Part shown: piece by piece, positions 56,535-64,000 of the stretch
How the letters are laid out: each line of letters starts with the position of its first letter
Position numbering within the stretch: the stretch's first letter is position 1
DNA from: Mogibacterium sp.
GTDB taxonomy: Bacteria; Bacillota; Clostridia; Peptostreptococcales; Anaerovoracaceae
Length of the DNA: 64,000 nt
Assembly: GCA_017405845.1 (NCBI GenBank)
Contig: JAFQZQ010000041.1
Coordinates: 124,001-188,000 of the forward strand
Reading direction: 5' to 3'
Notes under the pieces: generated by a model
Database searches by the model: none
Told to the model about the DNA's origin: nothing
What the model saw: only the letters and a program-made list of their open reading frames with translations
Translations under genes and position numbers: made by a program

Positions 56535-56894
56535 TTATGCGGCCCGATTTTCAACAATAATCCATGGAGCCTTCCCGCTGTCCTGTATGTTTGCATAGAC
56601 AACATAGTCAACTTTTCCAAAAAGCTTTTTCCTCATATTGTCAAGCTTTTCCAAAACTTCCGGTGCATGCTTTATTACAAGTTCCGCCATTAGGCTTGTC
56701 CACCTGTCAAACGCCAGATTATACTCTTCATTCTCGTAATACTTTTTCAACTCCTCACCTTCTCCCGTATTTGTCACAGTGTTTTTCCTGATAGGTCCCA
56801 CAGTTATAACTTCTGAACTCAGGATAATCTGTCTGTTCTTCAAAGACATTGTGTCGGGATTGAGCGGGAATTGAGCAGAAATGACTGAATACAA
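56535..56894 (-). CDS. hypothetical protein
   Basis: Up to 119 residues; starts at TTG 56894 or ATG 56849 are both possible and neither has a good ribosome site. The C-terminal part is helical and charged (ELKKYYENEEYNLAFDRWTSLMAELVIKH). It ends with a possible strand pair (VDYVVYANIQDSGKAPWIIV). I recognise no family. Its upstream region holds an 11-base-spaced repeat of ATTGAGC. Confidence 0.45.
   Translation of the reverse strand: MYSVISAQFPLNPDTMSLKNRQIILSSEVITVGPIRKNTVTNTGEGEELKKYYENEEYNLAFDRWTSLMAELVIKHAPEVLEKLDNMRKKLFGKVDYVVYANIQDSGKAPWIIVENRAA
56859..56876. repeat. tandem ATTGAGC repeat, 11-base period
   Basis: ATTGAGC at 56859-56865 and 56870-56876. The same heptamer in inverse form (GCTCAAT) with the same 11-base period lies upstream of the parM-like gene at 62101-62118. 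Confidence 0.4.
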
Positions 56895-57008
56895 ATACCA
56901 AGTTTTACATATTCAGATAACGAGAGCTCCTGCTTCATTGTCATTGACAAACATATGTTCTTTTCTGTATACTAACATCACCTCAATTAGCAATCAAGTG
57001 TGGTCTGT

Positions 57009-59231
57009 ATGATAAAGATGAACCGTTGTGATTTTTCTTCGATAATGAATATCATCCGCCGCTATGTAAGTGACGATTACGAGATGGGACAGCTTGATCT
57101 TGTTGATCTTCTGTTTGCTAGTTTTTGCATGAGTGATATTGCCGAAGATTTTGCTTTTGACAACGGTCAGGTCTGCCGATGGATGAACGGTCAGGCAAGG
57201 ATCAGCCCTAAGATATCCGGATACTATGCAACAGCAATACATCAGAAGCAGCTTGCAGAAGATATCGAGAACGATCTGATCCCAATACTTACGGACAGCA
57301 GCATGGCTTGTAAAGAGATATATGATCTTGTTACACAGGATGCTTCCATATCATGGAGAAAGAAAAGGCAGCTGGCCAAAGAATGCCCTCCCCCTGAGGA
57401 CAAAGCCGAAGCTTTGTTCATAGCTTCTATACTTTGCTTTGGAATGGGTAGGGAATTTGTTAAGAGACCTTCCAATGCAAAGGCTCTGCCTACTAGTGGC
57501 ATTACCTCTCCTGTTATATCCGAGCATATATTCGGAGCTGATGTTCCCCGCCCATGTCGCCATTTTTGCGGGCGTGAGGAAGAGATATCGGAACTACATG
57601 ATCTCCTTGTAAATAATCAGAAAGTATTTATCACCGGGATGCCGGGCATCGGCAAGAGTGAACTTGCAAAGGCATATGCCAAAGCGCATAGGACCGACTA
57701 TACAAACATCATATACATCACATATTCTGGAGATCTTCGCAAGGATATCGCAGATATTGATTTCGCTGACGATCCGCTTTTGGAAAGCGATCAGGAACGC
57801 TTTATCAATCACGACAGATTTCTCTGTACTCTCAGGGAAGACTCCCTTCTGATCATTGATAACTTCAACACAACAGCAGCTGCTGAAAGGACTCTTCGCA
57901 GTATAAAGCGATACAGTTGCAGGGTGCTTTTTACTTCTCGCAGCCGCTGGAGTCATTATCCTTCTTTGGGACTTACCGAGATCAGAGATATGAGTAGTCT
58001 GCTTAGTCTTACCGGCAGTCTTTATTCCGAACTTGGCGATAATGAAAGTACAGTCATAGAAATAATAGAAACAGTCCACCGTCACACTTTGGCAGTGGAG
58101 CTTGCTGCAAGGCTGCTTGAAAACGGGATACTGACTCCTGAGGAACTGCTGCACAGATTCGAAACAGAAAAGGCAGCTATGAGTGTCTCAGACAAAGTCA
58201 ATGTGAGCAAGGACGGGCACACGAAAAAACAGACATATTATGCTCACATACACCTACTGTTTTCGCTGTACAAACTATCAGATGAAGAACAGGAGATAAT
58301 GCGCAGCATGACTTTCGTTCCAATCACGGGCATATCTCGCAGGCTGCTTGCAAAATGGTTATTGCTGCAGGATATGAATGTCATCAATGATCTTGTAGAG
58401 ACAGGCTTTATACTTCCAAAGCCAGGACACTCCATCGCACTGCATCCGATGGTGCAGGAAGTTGCTCTGGCAGACCTTAAGCCATCCATTACAAATTGCA
58501 GTACACTATTTGACAGTCTTCACGGCATCTGCATACTGCACGGGATAGATGTCCCTTGGTACAGAATGCTCTTCCATGTCATAGAACAGATCGTTCTTCT
58601 TATAGATAATGATGATGTACCTTCTTATCTATGTTTTATTGAGGACGCTGTACAGTATATGGACAATTATATGTATGTCAGCGGCATTAAAGTTCTTCAG
58701 GAGCGGCTCCGTCAGCTTCTGAAGGATCCGTCGGTAGGCACAGATATTGACCGTGCTCTTTTTCTCAATAATCAGGCATATCTTGAGACTGATCCGAAGA
58801 AGATGATCCCGCTTTATAAAAAAGCCTTAAAGCTTTTGCCTGAGGTCAATATGGATACCGCATTGCTTGTCTCCAACCTGCATGCTAACGCCGGCAATAT
58901 GTATCGTATCACTGGCAACTATTCTCCTGCAAAGGAGCATATGGATGCTGCGCTGCATATTCTTAAAGAGTACGAGCTGGATAACAGGCATGATGCTATC
59001 ATCCAGTTCGTCAATTATGGCCTTCTGCTGAAGGATCTCTGCCGCTATGATGAAGCATTGAAGTTCCTATTGAAAGCTAAAGAAATCGCTGCCTTTAATA
59101 TGGTGTTTTTTGCAAGTGCAAATTCCCAAAAGTTGCAAGCAAAAATGGAGAAAATTGCATCTCCATTTTGGAGAAAGTTGCAGGCTGCACGGCATAACCG
59201 CAGCAGCACTGCAGACATGTTATTAAGTTAG
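57009..59231 (+). pseudogene. STAND (NB-ARC-like) NTPase with TPR repeats, split by IS21
   Basis: The N-terminal about 175 residues are helical, with a possible DNA- or peptide-binding stretch VCRWMNGQARISPKISGYY. The NTPase has CGREEEISELHDLL, P-loop FITGMPGIGKSELAKA near residue 210, Walker B SLLIIDNF and a winged-helix LHPMVQEVAL. TPR-like helices follow from about 590. True coding ends at 59103, where the IS21 element begins; codons to 59231 belong to the element. The rest of the gene is at 61739-61989. The start is ambiguous (ATG 57009 or a nearby codon). Confidence 0.85.
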
Positions 59232-59232
59232 T

Positions 59233-60018
59233 TCAGTGCCTCTGGATCCTCTCCTGGCGATCAGCGATACTCCTGTAGATCATGTTGATGCTGGATTCCT
59301 TGAGGCGGTTATTCTCACCAGGAAACAGGATCAGATGACAGTGGTGAGTGAGCCTTCCTATGAGGGCTGCAGTCATTTTCTGATCATACAGAACGTTGAC
59401 CCATCTGGAGAATTCCAGATTAGTATTGAGTATTACGACCTTGCCCGGATCGTCGCTGATCTCGGAAAGGAAGTCGAACAAAATATTGATGCCGTCCCTG
59501 TCATAAGGGACATATCCGAATTCATCGATCACGTAGATAGACGCTTTACTGAGTTTGTCTCGGAAGGAGTCGAGCTTACCGGCCTTCATCTTCGATGACA
59601 AAGTATTGACCAATGATGCGGTCCGGAAAAAGCGTACAGGGATGTCCCGCTTACAGGCCAGAAGGCCGATGCATATGGAGAGCATCGTCTTGCCTGTACC
59701 TGTGCCGCCATACATGATGATGTTTTTATGCTCCCGCAGGAACTGCAGTGACTTGAGCGTCTCGAGTGTGCAGTCATCCGGGAATTCGACCTCATCGGTC
59801 CTGAACTGATCGAACGAATACTGTACCGGAAACTTTGCGTCTTTGATCAGGTTGTCGATGTGTGCCTGATCGCGCAGTTCTATCTCCCTCTTAAGAAGGT
59901 TGTAGAGGAATTCGATGTGAGTCTCACCCTCGGTTGTCTCAGCTCTGTCTGCCATGGCGGATGCGATCTTAAGCCTTTTGCAGAATGCGATCAGTTCATC
60001 GTGGTAATTTTCAGGCAT
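59233..60018 (-). CDS. istB: IS21 helper ATPase
   Basis: 261 residues. Walker A GGTGTGKTMLS and Walker B IYVIDEFGYV mark the IstB AAA+ family, related to DnaC, which helps the IstA transposase choose and capture targets. It overlaps the istA end by 8 bases. The gene is intact. Confidence 0.96.
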   Translation of the reverse strand: MPENYHDELIAFCKRLKIASAMADRAETTEGETHIEFLYNLLKREIELRDQAHIDNLIKDAKFPVQYSFDQFRTDEVEFPDDCTLETLKSLQFLREHKNIIMYGGTGTGKTMLSICIGLLACKRDIPVRFFRTASLVNTLSSKMKAGKLDSFRDKLSKASIYVIDEFGYVPYDRDGINILFDFLSEISDDPGKVVILNTNLEFSRWVNVLYDQKMTAALIGRLTHHCHLILFPGENNRLKESSINMIYRSIADRQERIQRH

Positions 60019-61543
60019 TCAGGCCACCTCCCCGTTTGAGGAAACGGTCATAGTCTTCCAGATGGACCGGCATCGGATCGAGCTCAGGGATCAAGTCACC
60101 TGTAGTAAGCGGCGGCAGTTGCGGTACATCGGAAAAGATACTGTTATACAGACTCCTCAGGCTGTCGGGATCATGAGCTTCATAGCGGATCGCTTGTTCA
60201 ACTGTGTGCAGAGCACTGTCGAAGCCTGTCCTCTCAGTAAGTTCCGACAGGATATGCAGTACATCTTTCTTCTGACTGCCATTGCAGTTGTTCAGATAGC
60301 TCTGCATCGTATCCGGCATCATGCCGTATATGCCTGTGTTCTTGAGTGAACGCGGATGTCTGGATATATATTCAAGGTACGGGACCCATTCCATGCTTGA
60401 CTGGTGTTCATCCCCATACAGCCTTCGGTGGGTCACTATCTCGTGATAGTCATTATCCAGAACTGTCACGAGCGTGGAGTCGATCCGCGCATTGACAGTA
60501 CCGAGGGCATATTTCGGAGCTGATGAGTATTCATGTTTGCCGTTATCCAGTGTGAAACGACCATATCCGTCAGTCTTTAGCCCGGTGATGATCCTGCTTG
60601 TGTCGAACCATACGGATGGGACGGGCATAAGTGCAGCCTTATCTGCTTCGAACAGTTCAGCGATCTTTGCCTGCTTGTAGTAGTGCATCCGATCCTGATC
60701 ACCATCAAGGTCGTCCAGAAGCTGAAGGTTGTAGAACATAAGGTCATCGAACTCAGGAACAGGTACCAGAAAATTCCGCCTCAGGTACCCGACTTTGTTC
60801 TCAACGCTGCCTTTTTCATGGCCCTCAGCAGGATTCATGAATACAGCTTTGAAACCGTAATGCTCCTTGAATCTGGAAAAGCGTTCCGTGAGATCCCGGC
60901 CGCCGTCCTTGATGATGCCGGACACCATCGAAGAGGCATTGTCGAACCAGATCTCATGAGGTACTCCACCTATGTGCCTGAAGATCGAACTCAGGCCTTC
61001 CAGCAGACACTCACTGTTCTCACCATAGAGCAGCTGCATATATGCGGCATTGCTCCATGGGAATGAGAGCACTATATACTTTCCGGATATGAGTCTGCCA
61101 CGTTCATAGAACTCGGCACTGCCGAAGTCGGCCTGTGCTTCACCCGGTCGATGCTCAAGTGGAAGGAATCCCTCATTGCGCTTCAGGTTCAATGCTTCCT
61201 TGCGGTACTTTACATATTCCGCTACAAGGCGGTAAGAACAGTCAAAGCCCGGTACCTCCTTTGTGAGCCGGTCATAGACCTTGGTTGCTGTATGCCGCTG
61301 CTTGCGTGGATGTTTCTTATCCTCTTCAAGCCAGCTGTTTATGATCGACTTGTAGGGTTCAAGTTTAGGGCAGAATTGTTTCTCTGAAGCCGGGATCGGT
61401 AATGGCTCATTGAAGTCTGCCATGTCGATGTACTTTGCTACAGTCTTCCAGTCACGGCCTGTAGCTTCAGCGATCTCAGATATGTTGTATCCTTGCTCGT
61501 AATACAGCGCTCTGATATGATGTATCTGATCCATTGTTAACAT
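60011..61543 (-). CDS. istA: IS21 transposase
   Basis: 510 residues. The N-terminal helix-turn-helix (HIRALYYEQGYNISEIAEATGRDWKTVAKYI) is followed by a DDE integrase core with AQADFGSAEFY, IWFDNASSMV and KGSVENKVGYLRRN. Length and motifs are normal, so the element may be active. The start lies about 190 bases inside the right end. Confidence 0.96.
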   Translation of the reverse strand: MLTMDQIHHIRALYYEQGYNISEIAEATGRDWKTVAKYIDMADFNEPLPIPASEKQFCPKLEPYKSIINSWLEEDKKHPRKQRHTATKVYDRLTKEVPGFDCSYRLVAEYVKYRKEALNLKRNEGFLPLEHRPGEAQADFGSAEFYERGRLISGKYIVLSFPWSNAAYMQLLYGENSECLLEGLSSIFRHIGGVPHEIWFDNASSMVSGIIKDGGRDLTERFSRFKEHYGFKAVFMNPAEGHEKGSVENKVGYLRRNFLVPVPEFDDLMFYNLQLLDDLDGDQDRMHYYKQAKIAELFEADKAALMPVPSVWFDTSRIITGLKTDGYGRFTLDNGKHEYSSAPKYALGTVNARIDSTLVTVLDNDYHEIVTHRRLYGDEHQSSMEWVPYLEYISRHPRSLKNTGIYGMMPDTMQSYLNNCNGSQKKDVLHILSELTERTGFDSALHTVEQAIRYEAHDPDSLRSLYNSIFSDVPQLPPLTTGDLIPELDPMPVHLEDYDRFLKRGGGLNA

Positions 61544-61734
61544 ACTCCTTCCTCCTTATGTGATTGATTGGCTTTCAATAACATAAGGCTATTGGTTGAA
61601 AGTTATGTCTGCAATGGATTTTTCATAGCCAAATGGATCCTTAGTATCCGCTGCAACTTTCTCCGTTTTGGAGATGCAACATTCTCCATTTGGCTCTGCA
61701 ATTTTCGGTAATTAAATTATGCAATTAATATAAT

Positions 61735-61989
61735 ATGGGGCAGGAATCATCTGATTATGCAAGGATACAGGAAGCTATTGGCGTTGTATTTCTTGAAAGC
61801 GGTAACGTAAATGAGGGTGCTGAGCATCTTAAGCAGGCAGCTCAGACATACGAGACACTGTATGAAGGCGATGAAGAATTGATACAGTCAAAATACCAGC
61901 AGTTCAGGTCATACTATATAGATGCAGGTATTGTTATCGGAAAGCATCTTCGCAATGCAGAACCTCAGCAATCATTATCTGGTAATTGA
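61735..61989 (+). pseudogene. 3' part of the split STAND-TPR gene
   Basis: About 83 residues with TPR-like pairs (DYARIQEAIGVVFLESGNVNEGAEHLKQAA, then LYEGDEELIQSKYQQFRSYYIDAG). In-frame with 57009-59103 once the IS21 element and one TAATATGG are removed, giving a protein of about 780 residues. The ATG at 61735 lies in the target duplication and lacks a ribosome site, so separate expression is unlikely. Confidence 0.85.
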
Positions 61990-62048
61990 ACTAAATATAT
62001 TCATTTCATAGTCTGATAAGTATAACAGATTATGTGTATTCCTCCGTA

Positions 62049-62090
62049 ACGGGACTCATGCAAAAGCATGGGTCTCGTATTTTCTTTTTG
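62049..62090 (+). terminator. terminator after the STAND gene
   Basis: A 13-base stem with two G-U type mismatches (ACGGGACTCATGC with GCATGGGTCTCGT), an AAAA loop and a following T-rich run, 60 bases after the stop. Confidence 0.75.
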
Positions 62091-62100
62091 CACAATTTCA

Positions 62101-62181
62101 GCTCAATTGAGGCTCAATGAGTTCTTCCTTTCTTTATTTTAGACTGACATCAGTCAAAAGGTGGTACCGGCCAGGTGCCGG
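62101..62181. repeat. repeat cluster upstream of the parM-like gene
   Basis: GCTCAAT at 62101-62107 and 62112-62118 (11-base period) with the palindrome CTCAATTGAG; GACTGA-ca-TCAGTC at 62142-62155; CCGGC-caggt-GCCGG at 62167-62181. Partition systems of this type have a centromere beside the operon, so these may be binding sites of the small partner protein. Confidence 0.4.
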
Positions 62182-62223
62182 AAATATCAGAAGTCAATGC
62201 TGGAAAAGGAGGAAATCAAACTT

Positions 62224-63147
62224 ATGAAACGACTTTACAACACCATTATCATCGGCGTGGATCATGGGTACGGCAACATTAAGACTGCAAATACCATCAC
62301 GCCAAGCGCAGTGACCGCTTACGAATCAGAGCCCGTCTTCTCTGGGAATATCTTGGAGTACAACGGTATTTACTATCGTATAGGTGAAGGTCACAAGGAA
62401 TTTGTCCCGGATAAAACCGGTGACGATGATTACTATGTTCTGACTCTCATGGCTGTAGCAAAAGAGTTGGAATTCCAGGGAATATGCAATGCGGATGTGC
62501 ATATTGCCGCAGGACTTCCCCTCACTTGGGTACGCAGACAAAGAGAGTCCTTCCGAAGCTATCTGCTCAAGGAGCCCGACGTCAGGTTCCGCTTCAATGG
62601 CAAGGACTATCATATCCGCTTTACCGGATGCAGCTTGTACCCTCAAAGCTATCCTGCAGTCCTTGGCAGGCTCAGCGAATTCCGTGGCACCACTTTGCTC
62701 GCGGATATCGGCAATGGAACTATGAACATTCTCTACTTCAACGGCAAAAAGCCAGTTGAAAGCCGTTGCTGGACTGAGAAACTCGGTGTCCATCAGTGCA
62801 TGATCGCTGCACAGAATGCAGTCTTGAATCAGTTCGGTGTAAAGATTGATCCTGTCATCGTTGAGCAGGTCATCCGTACCGGCACTGCGGATATCGGCAG
62901 CAAGTACCTCAGCTGCATAAAAGATGTATGCCGTTGCTACTGCAGTGACATCTTCGATGCATTGAAAAGGTACGAGTATAACCCGGAGCTTATGCACCTG
63001 TATATCGCCGGAGTAGGCAGCACTCTTATCAGCCACTTCGGGGAATACGATGAAAAAGCCATCACTGTTATCAGTGATCTCTGTGCAACAGCCAAAGGTT
63101 ATGAACTTCTTGCATTCGAAAGCCTTTGCAGAAAGGAGTGCAAATGA
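62224..63147 (+). CDS. ParM/StbA-like actin-family segregation protein
   Basis: About 307 residues from ATG 62224, behind AAAAGGAGG at long spacing. The actin-fold nucleotide loops are GVDHGYGNIKTAN, LLADIGNGTMNIL and YIAGVGSTLI. ParM-like proteins form filaments that move plasmids or excised conjugative elements apart at division. The next gene overlaps as ATGA and encodes the likely adaptor. This pair suggests that the element can exist, at least briefly, as a circle. Confidence 0.88.
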   Translation: MKRLYNTIIIGVDHGYGNIKTANTITPSAVTAYESEPVFSGNILEYNGIYYRIGEGHKEFVPDKTGDDDYYVLTLMAVAKELEFQGICNADVHIAAGLPLTWVRRQRESFRSYLLKEPDVRFRFNGKDYHIRFTGCSLYPQSYPAVLGRLSEFRGTTLLADIGNGTMNILYFNGKKPVESRCWTEKLGVHQCMIAAQNAVLNQFGVKIDPVIVEQVIRTGTADIGSKYLSCIKDVCRCYCSDIFDALKRYEYNPELMHLYIAGVGSTLISHFGEYDEKAITVISDLCATAKGYELLAFESLCRKECK

Positions 63148-63554
63148 ATCCGGATATCAAGACTACCAATGTCCGTTTCAATCTGGACAAGGACGACCAG
63201 CGCAGAGCCTGGGAATACCTGCAAAGCATGGATAAACGGGTATTCCGCTCATACAGTCATGTGATCTCGCTTGCTCTGCTGGACTATTTTGACCGTTATT
63301 ACAGATTGCAGGAAGATCCATATTTCGAGACCCGCGAGCGTGAGGAAAGATTCGTACAGGAAATCGTGGATGCTGTAAGTGAGTCGCTGAGGCAGACATT
63401 ACCGCTGTTCCTGGCAGGCTGCATGACAGGCTTATCTTCCCTACAGCCTGCATCTGATCCTACATTGCAACTAGCGCAGTCTGAGACCATTGCAGCTGAA
63501 GCACCTGAGGAGACAATGCCCGAGGACATCGACTGGGATTTCCTCGGCTCATGA
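63144..63554 (+). CDS. ParR-like partner protein
   Basis: 136 residues from ATG 63144, which overlaps the parM stop (ATGA) and follows AAAGGAG. The N-terminal TTNVRFNLDKDDQRRAWEYLQSMDKRVFRSYSHVISLALLDYFDRYY has the strand-helix-helix look of ribbon-helix-helix adaptors. The C-terminus is acidic, ending DIDWDFLGS, which could contact the actin filament as ParR tails do. Function is inferred mainly from position. Confidence 0.7.
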   Translation: MNPDIKTTNVRFNLDKDDQRRAWEYLQSMDKRVFRSYSHVISLALLDYFDRYYRLQEDPYFETREREERFVQEIVDAVSESLRQTLPLFLAGCMTGLSSLQPASDPTLQLAQSETIAAEAPEETMPEDIDWDFLGS

Positions 63555-64000
63555 TCAGCGTAGCTGAGAAAAGCTAGGGCCGGTATCAAATCACAGCTTG
63601 TCTGATACCGACCAAATATCTAAAAACGGCGAAATATATATCAAGGGTTGCGCAGATAAACGGTTTCACAGCAAATGATATCACAAAAGATGAAAAGTCA
63701 TATCACTTTAGTGACAACGGCAGCAAAGATCGCGGGCAGACCTGCAGAAGAGCAGCAAATGCACTAAAAGCTACGCCTGACGCGAGGCACTTAAGTGGAA
63801 AACGCATTCAGCCTAGCAGCAACTGCATATGAAATCAACTGAAAAAACTGCCGCATGGGGGTCTGGAGCGTTGGAACAAGCACTGCATTCCTGCTCCTAC
63901 TGGCCGGAATGCGAACCTGGTGGCAGCCCCCAGACCCCCGGCTGAAGCCGATCAAACAAGATACTACACAAGTTATTTCAAGAAAGGAGACAACATAATA
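63555..64000 (+). other. 446-base leader without a gene, next gene outside the window
   Basis: It holds CGGTATCA...TGATACCG (63581-63588 with 63603-63610), a plausible terminator-like or operator stem, then about 240 bases with no clear feature, then the long hairpin at 63857-63939. At the right edge AGAAAGGAG (about 63980-63990) is a ribosome site for a gene that starts beyond the window. Confidence 0.6.
63857..63939 (+). ncRNA. candidate structured RNA with nested stems
   Basis: GGGGGTCTGG (63857-63866) pairs perfectly with CCAGACCCCC (63930-63939). Inside, GCATTC (63885-63890) pairs with GAATGC (63907-63912). The folded part is about 83 bases and lies some 45 bases before a ribosome site. 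It could be a regulatory leader, an attenuator or a DNA hairpin used for replication or transfer. No T-run follows, so it is not a simple terminator. Confidence 0.5.

Larger units (their letters stand above)
59104..61730. mobile_element. IS21-family insertion sequence inside the STAND gene
   Basis: istA and istB are flanked by related ends: TGTTTTTTGCA on the left and, on the opposite strand, TATTAATTGCA on the right, each followed by further TTGCA and TGGAGA motifs as in IS21 ends. TAATATGG occurs directly outside both ends (59096-59103 and 61731-61738), an 8-bp target duplication. Removing the element and one copy restores the STAND reading frame. Confidence 0.93.

Noticed and set aside
62326..63036. 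236-codon open frame opposite the parM-like gene
   Set aside because: The plus-strand frame has actin-family motifs and a coupled partner; the minus frame has neither start signal nor family.

Overview
The window looks like the chromosome of a gut-associated anaerobic Firmicute (class Clostridia; I cannot name the genus). The grounds are strong AGGAGG-type ribosome binding sites, protein families typical of Clostridia (FeoA-FeoB fusion, class M sirtuin, GPH sugar symporter, BspA-like repeats), a bile salt hydrolase and a large load of mobile DNA. No rRNA, tRNA or CRISPR array was seen.

Region 1 (1-13.9 kb): a compact minus-strand operon for branched-chain amino acids, in transcription order ilvB2-ilvH-ilvB-ilvN-ilvC-ilvD-leuA-leuC-leuD-leuB, followed by a translationally coupled DUF815 ATPase. 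It carries two complete acetolactate synthase holoenzymes. A leucine dehydrogenase gene diverges from it and could aminate or deaminate the products.

Region 2 (14-23.9 kb): small membrane proteins, a flavodoxin-like protein, a TauE-type permease and a LysR regulator whose promoters are near copies of each other, then feoAB, a pfkA with an altered metal ligand, ridA and a membrane-bound XRE regulator. A remnant of what looks like a MATE-ATPase fusion follows.

Region 3 (24-31.7 kb): a minus-strand operon with 4- to 8-base overlaps, guaD - amidohydrolase - cytoplasmic BspA-like repeat protein - VWA/metallopeptidase-like protein - MoxR-type AAA+ ATPase - YjbR/alkyltransferase fusion. The repeat protein, VWA protein and ATPase form the best candidate for an undescribed system.

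Region 4 (31.8-45 kb): a serine-palmitoyltransferase-like enzyme, a lipoprotein, a lactose locus (lacZ, symporter, AraC regulator), a nitroreductase, a class M sirtuin with a radical SAM protein, and a TetR-controlled redox operon with two perfect operators and two damaged genes.

Region 5 (45-64 kb): accessory DNA. It holds a RhuM-Fic protein, a DUF4143 ATPase flanked by copies of a composite repeat, an esterase remnant, a rhodanese lipoprotein, bile salt hydrolase, an IS256-type element, a PrsW-like protease, a large serine recombinase, ORF6N and HTH proteins, a STAND NTPase split by an IS21 element with an 8-bp target duplication, and a ParM/ParR-like pair leading into a structured leader at the right edge. 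The last part probably belongs to an integrative element that continues beyond the window.
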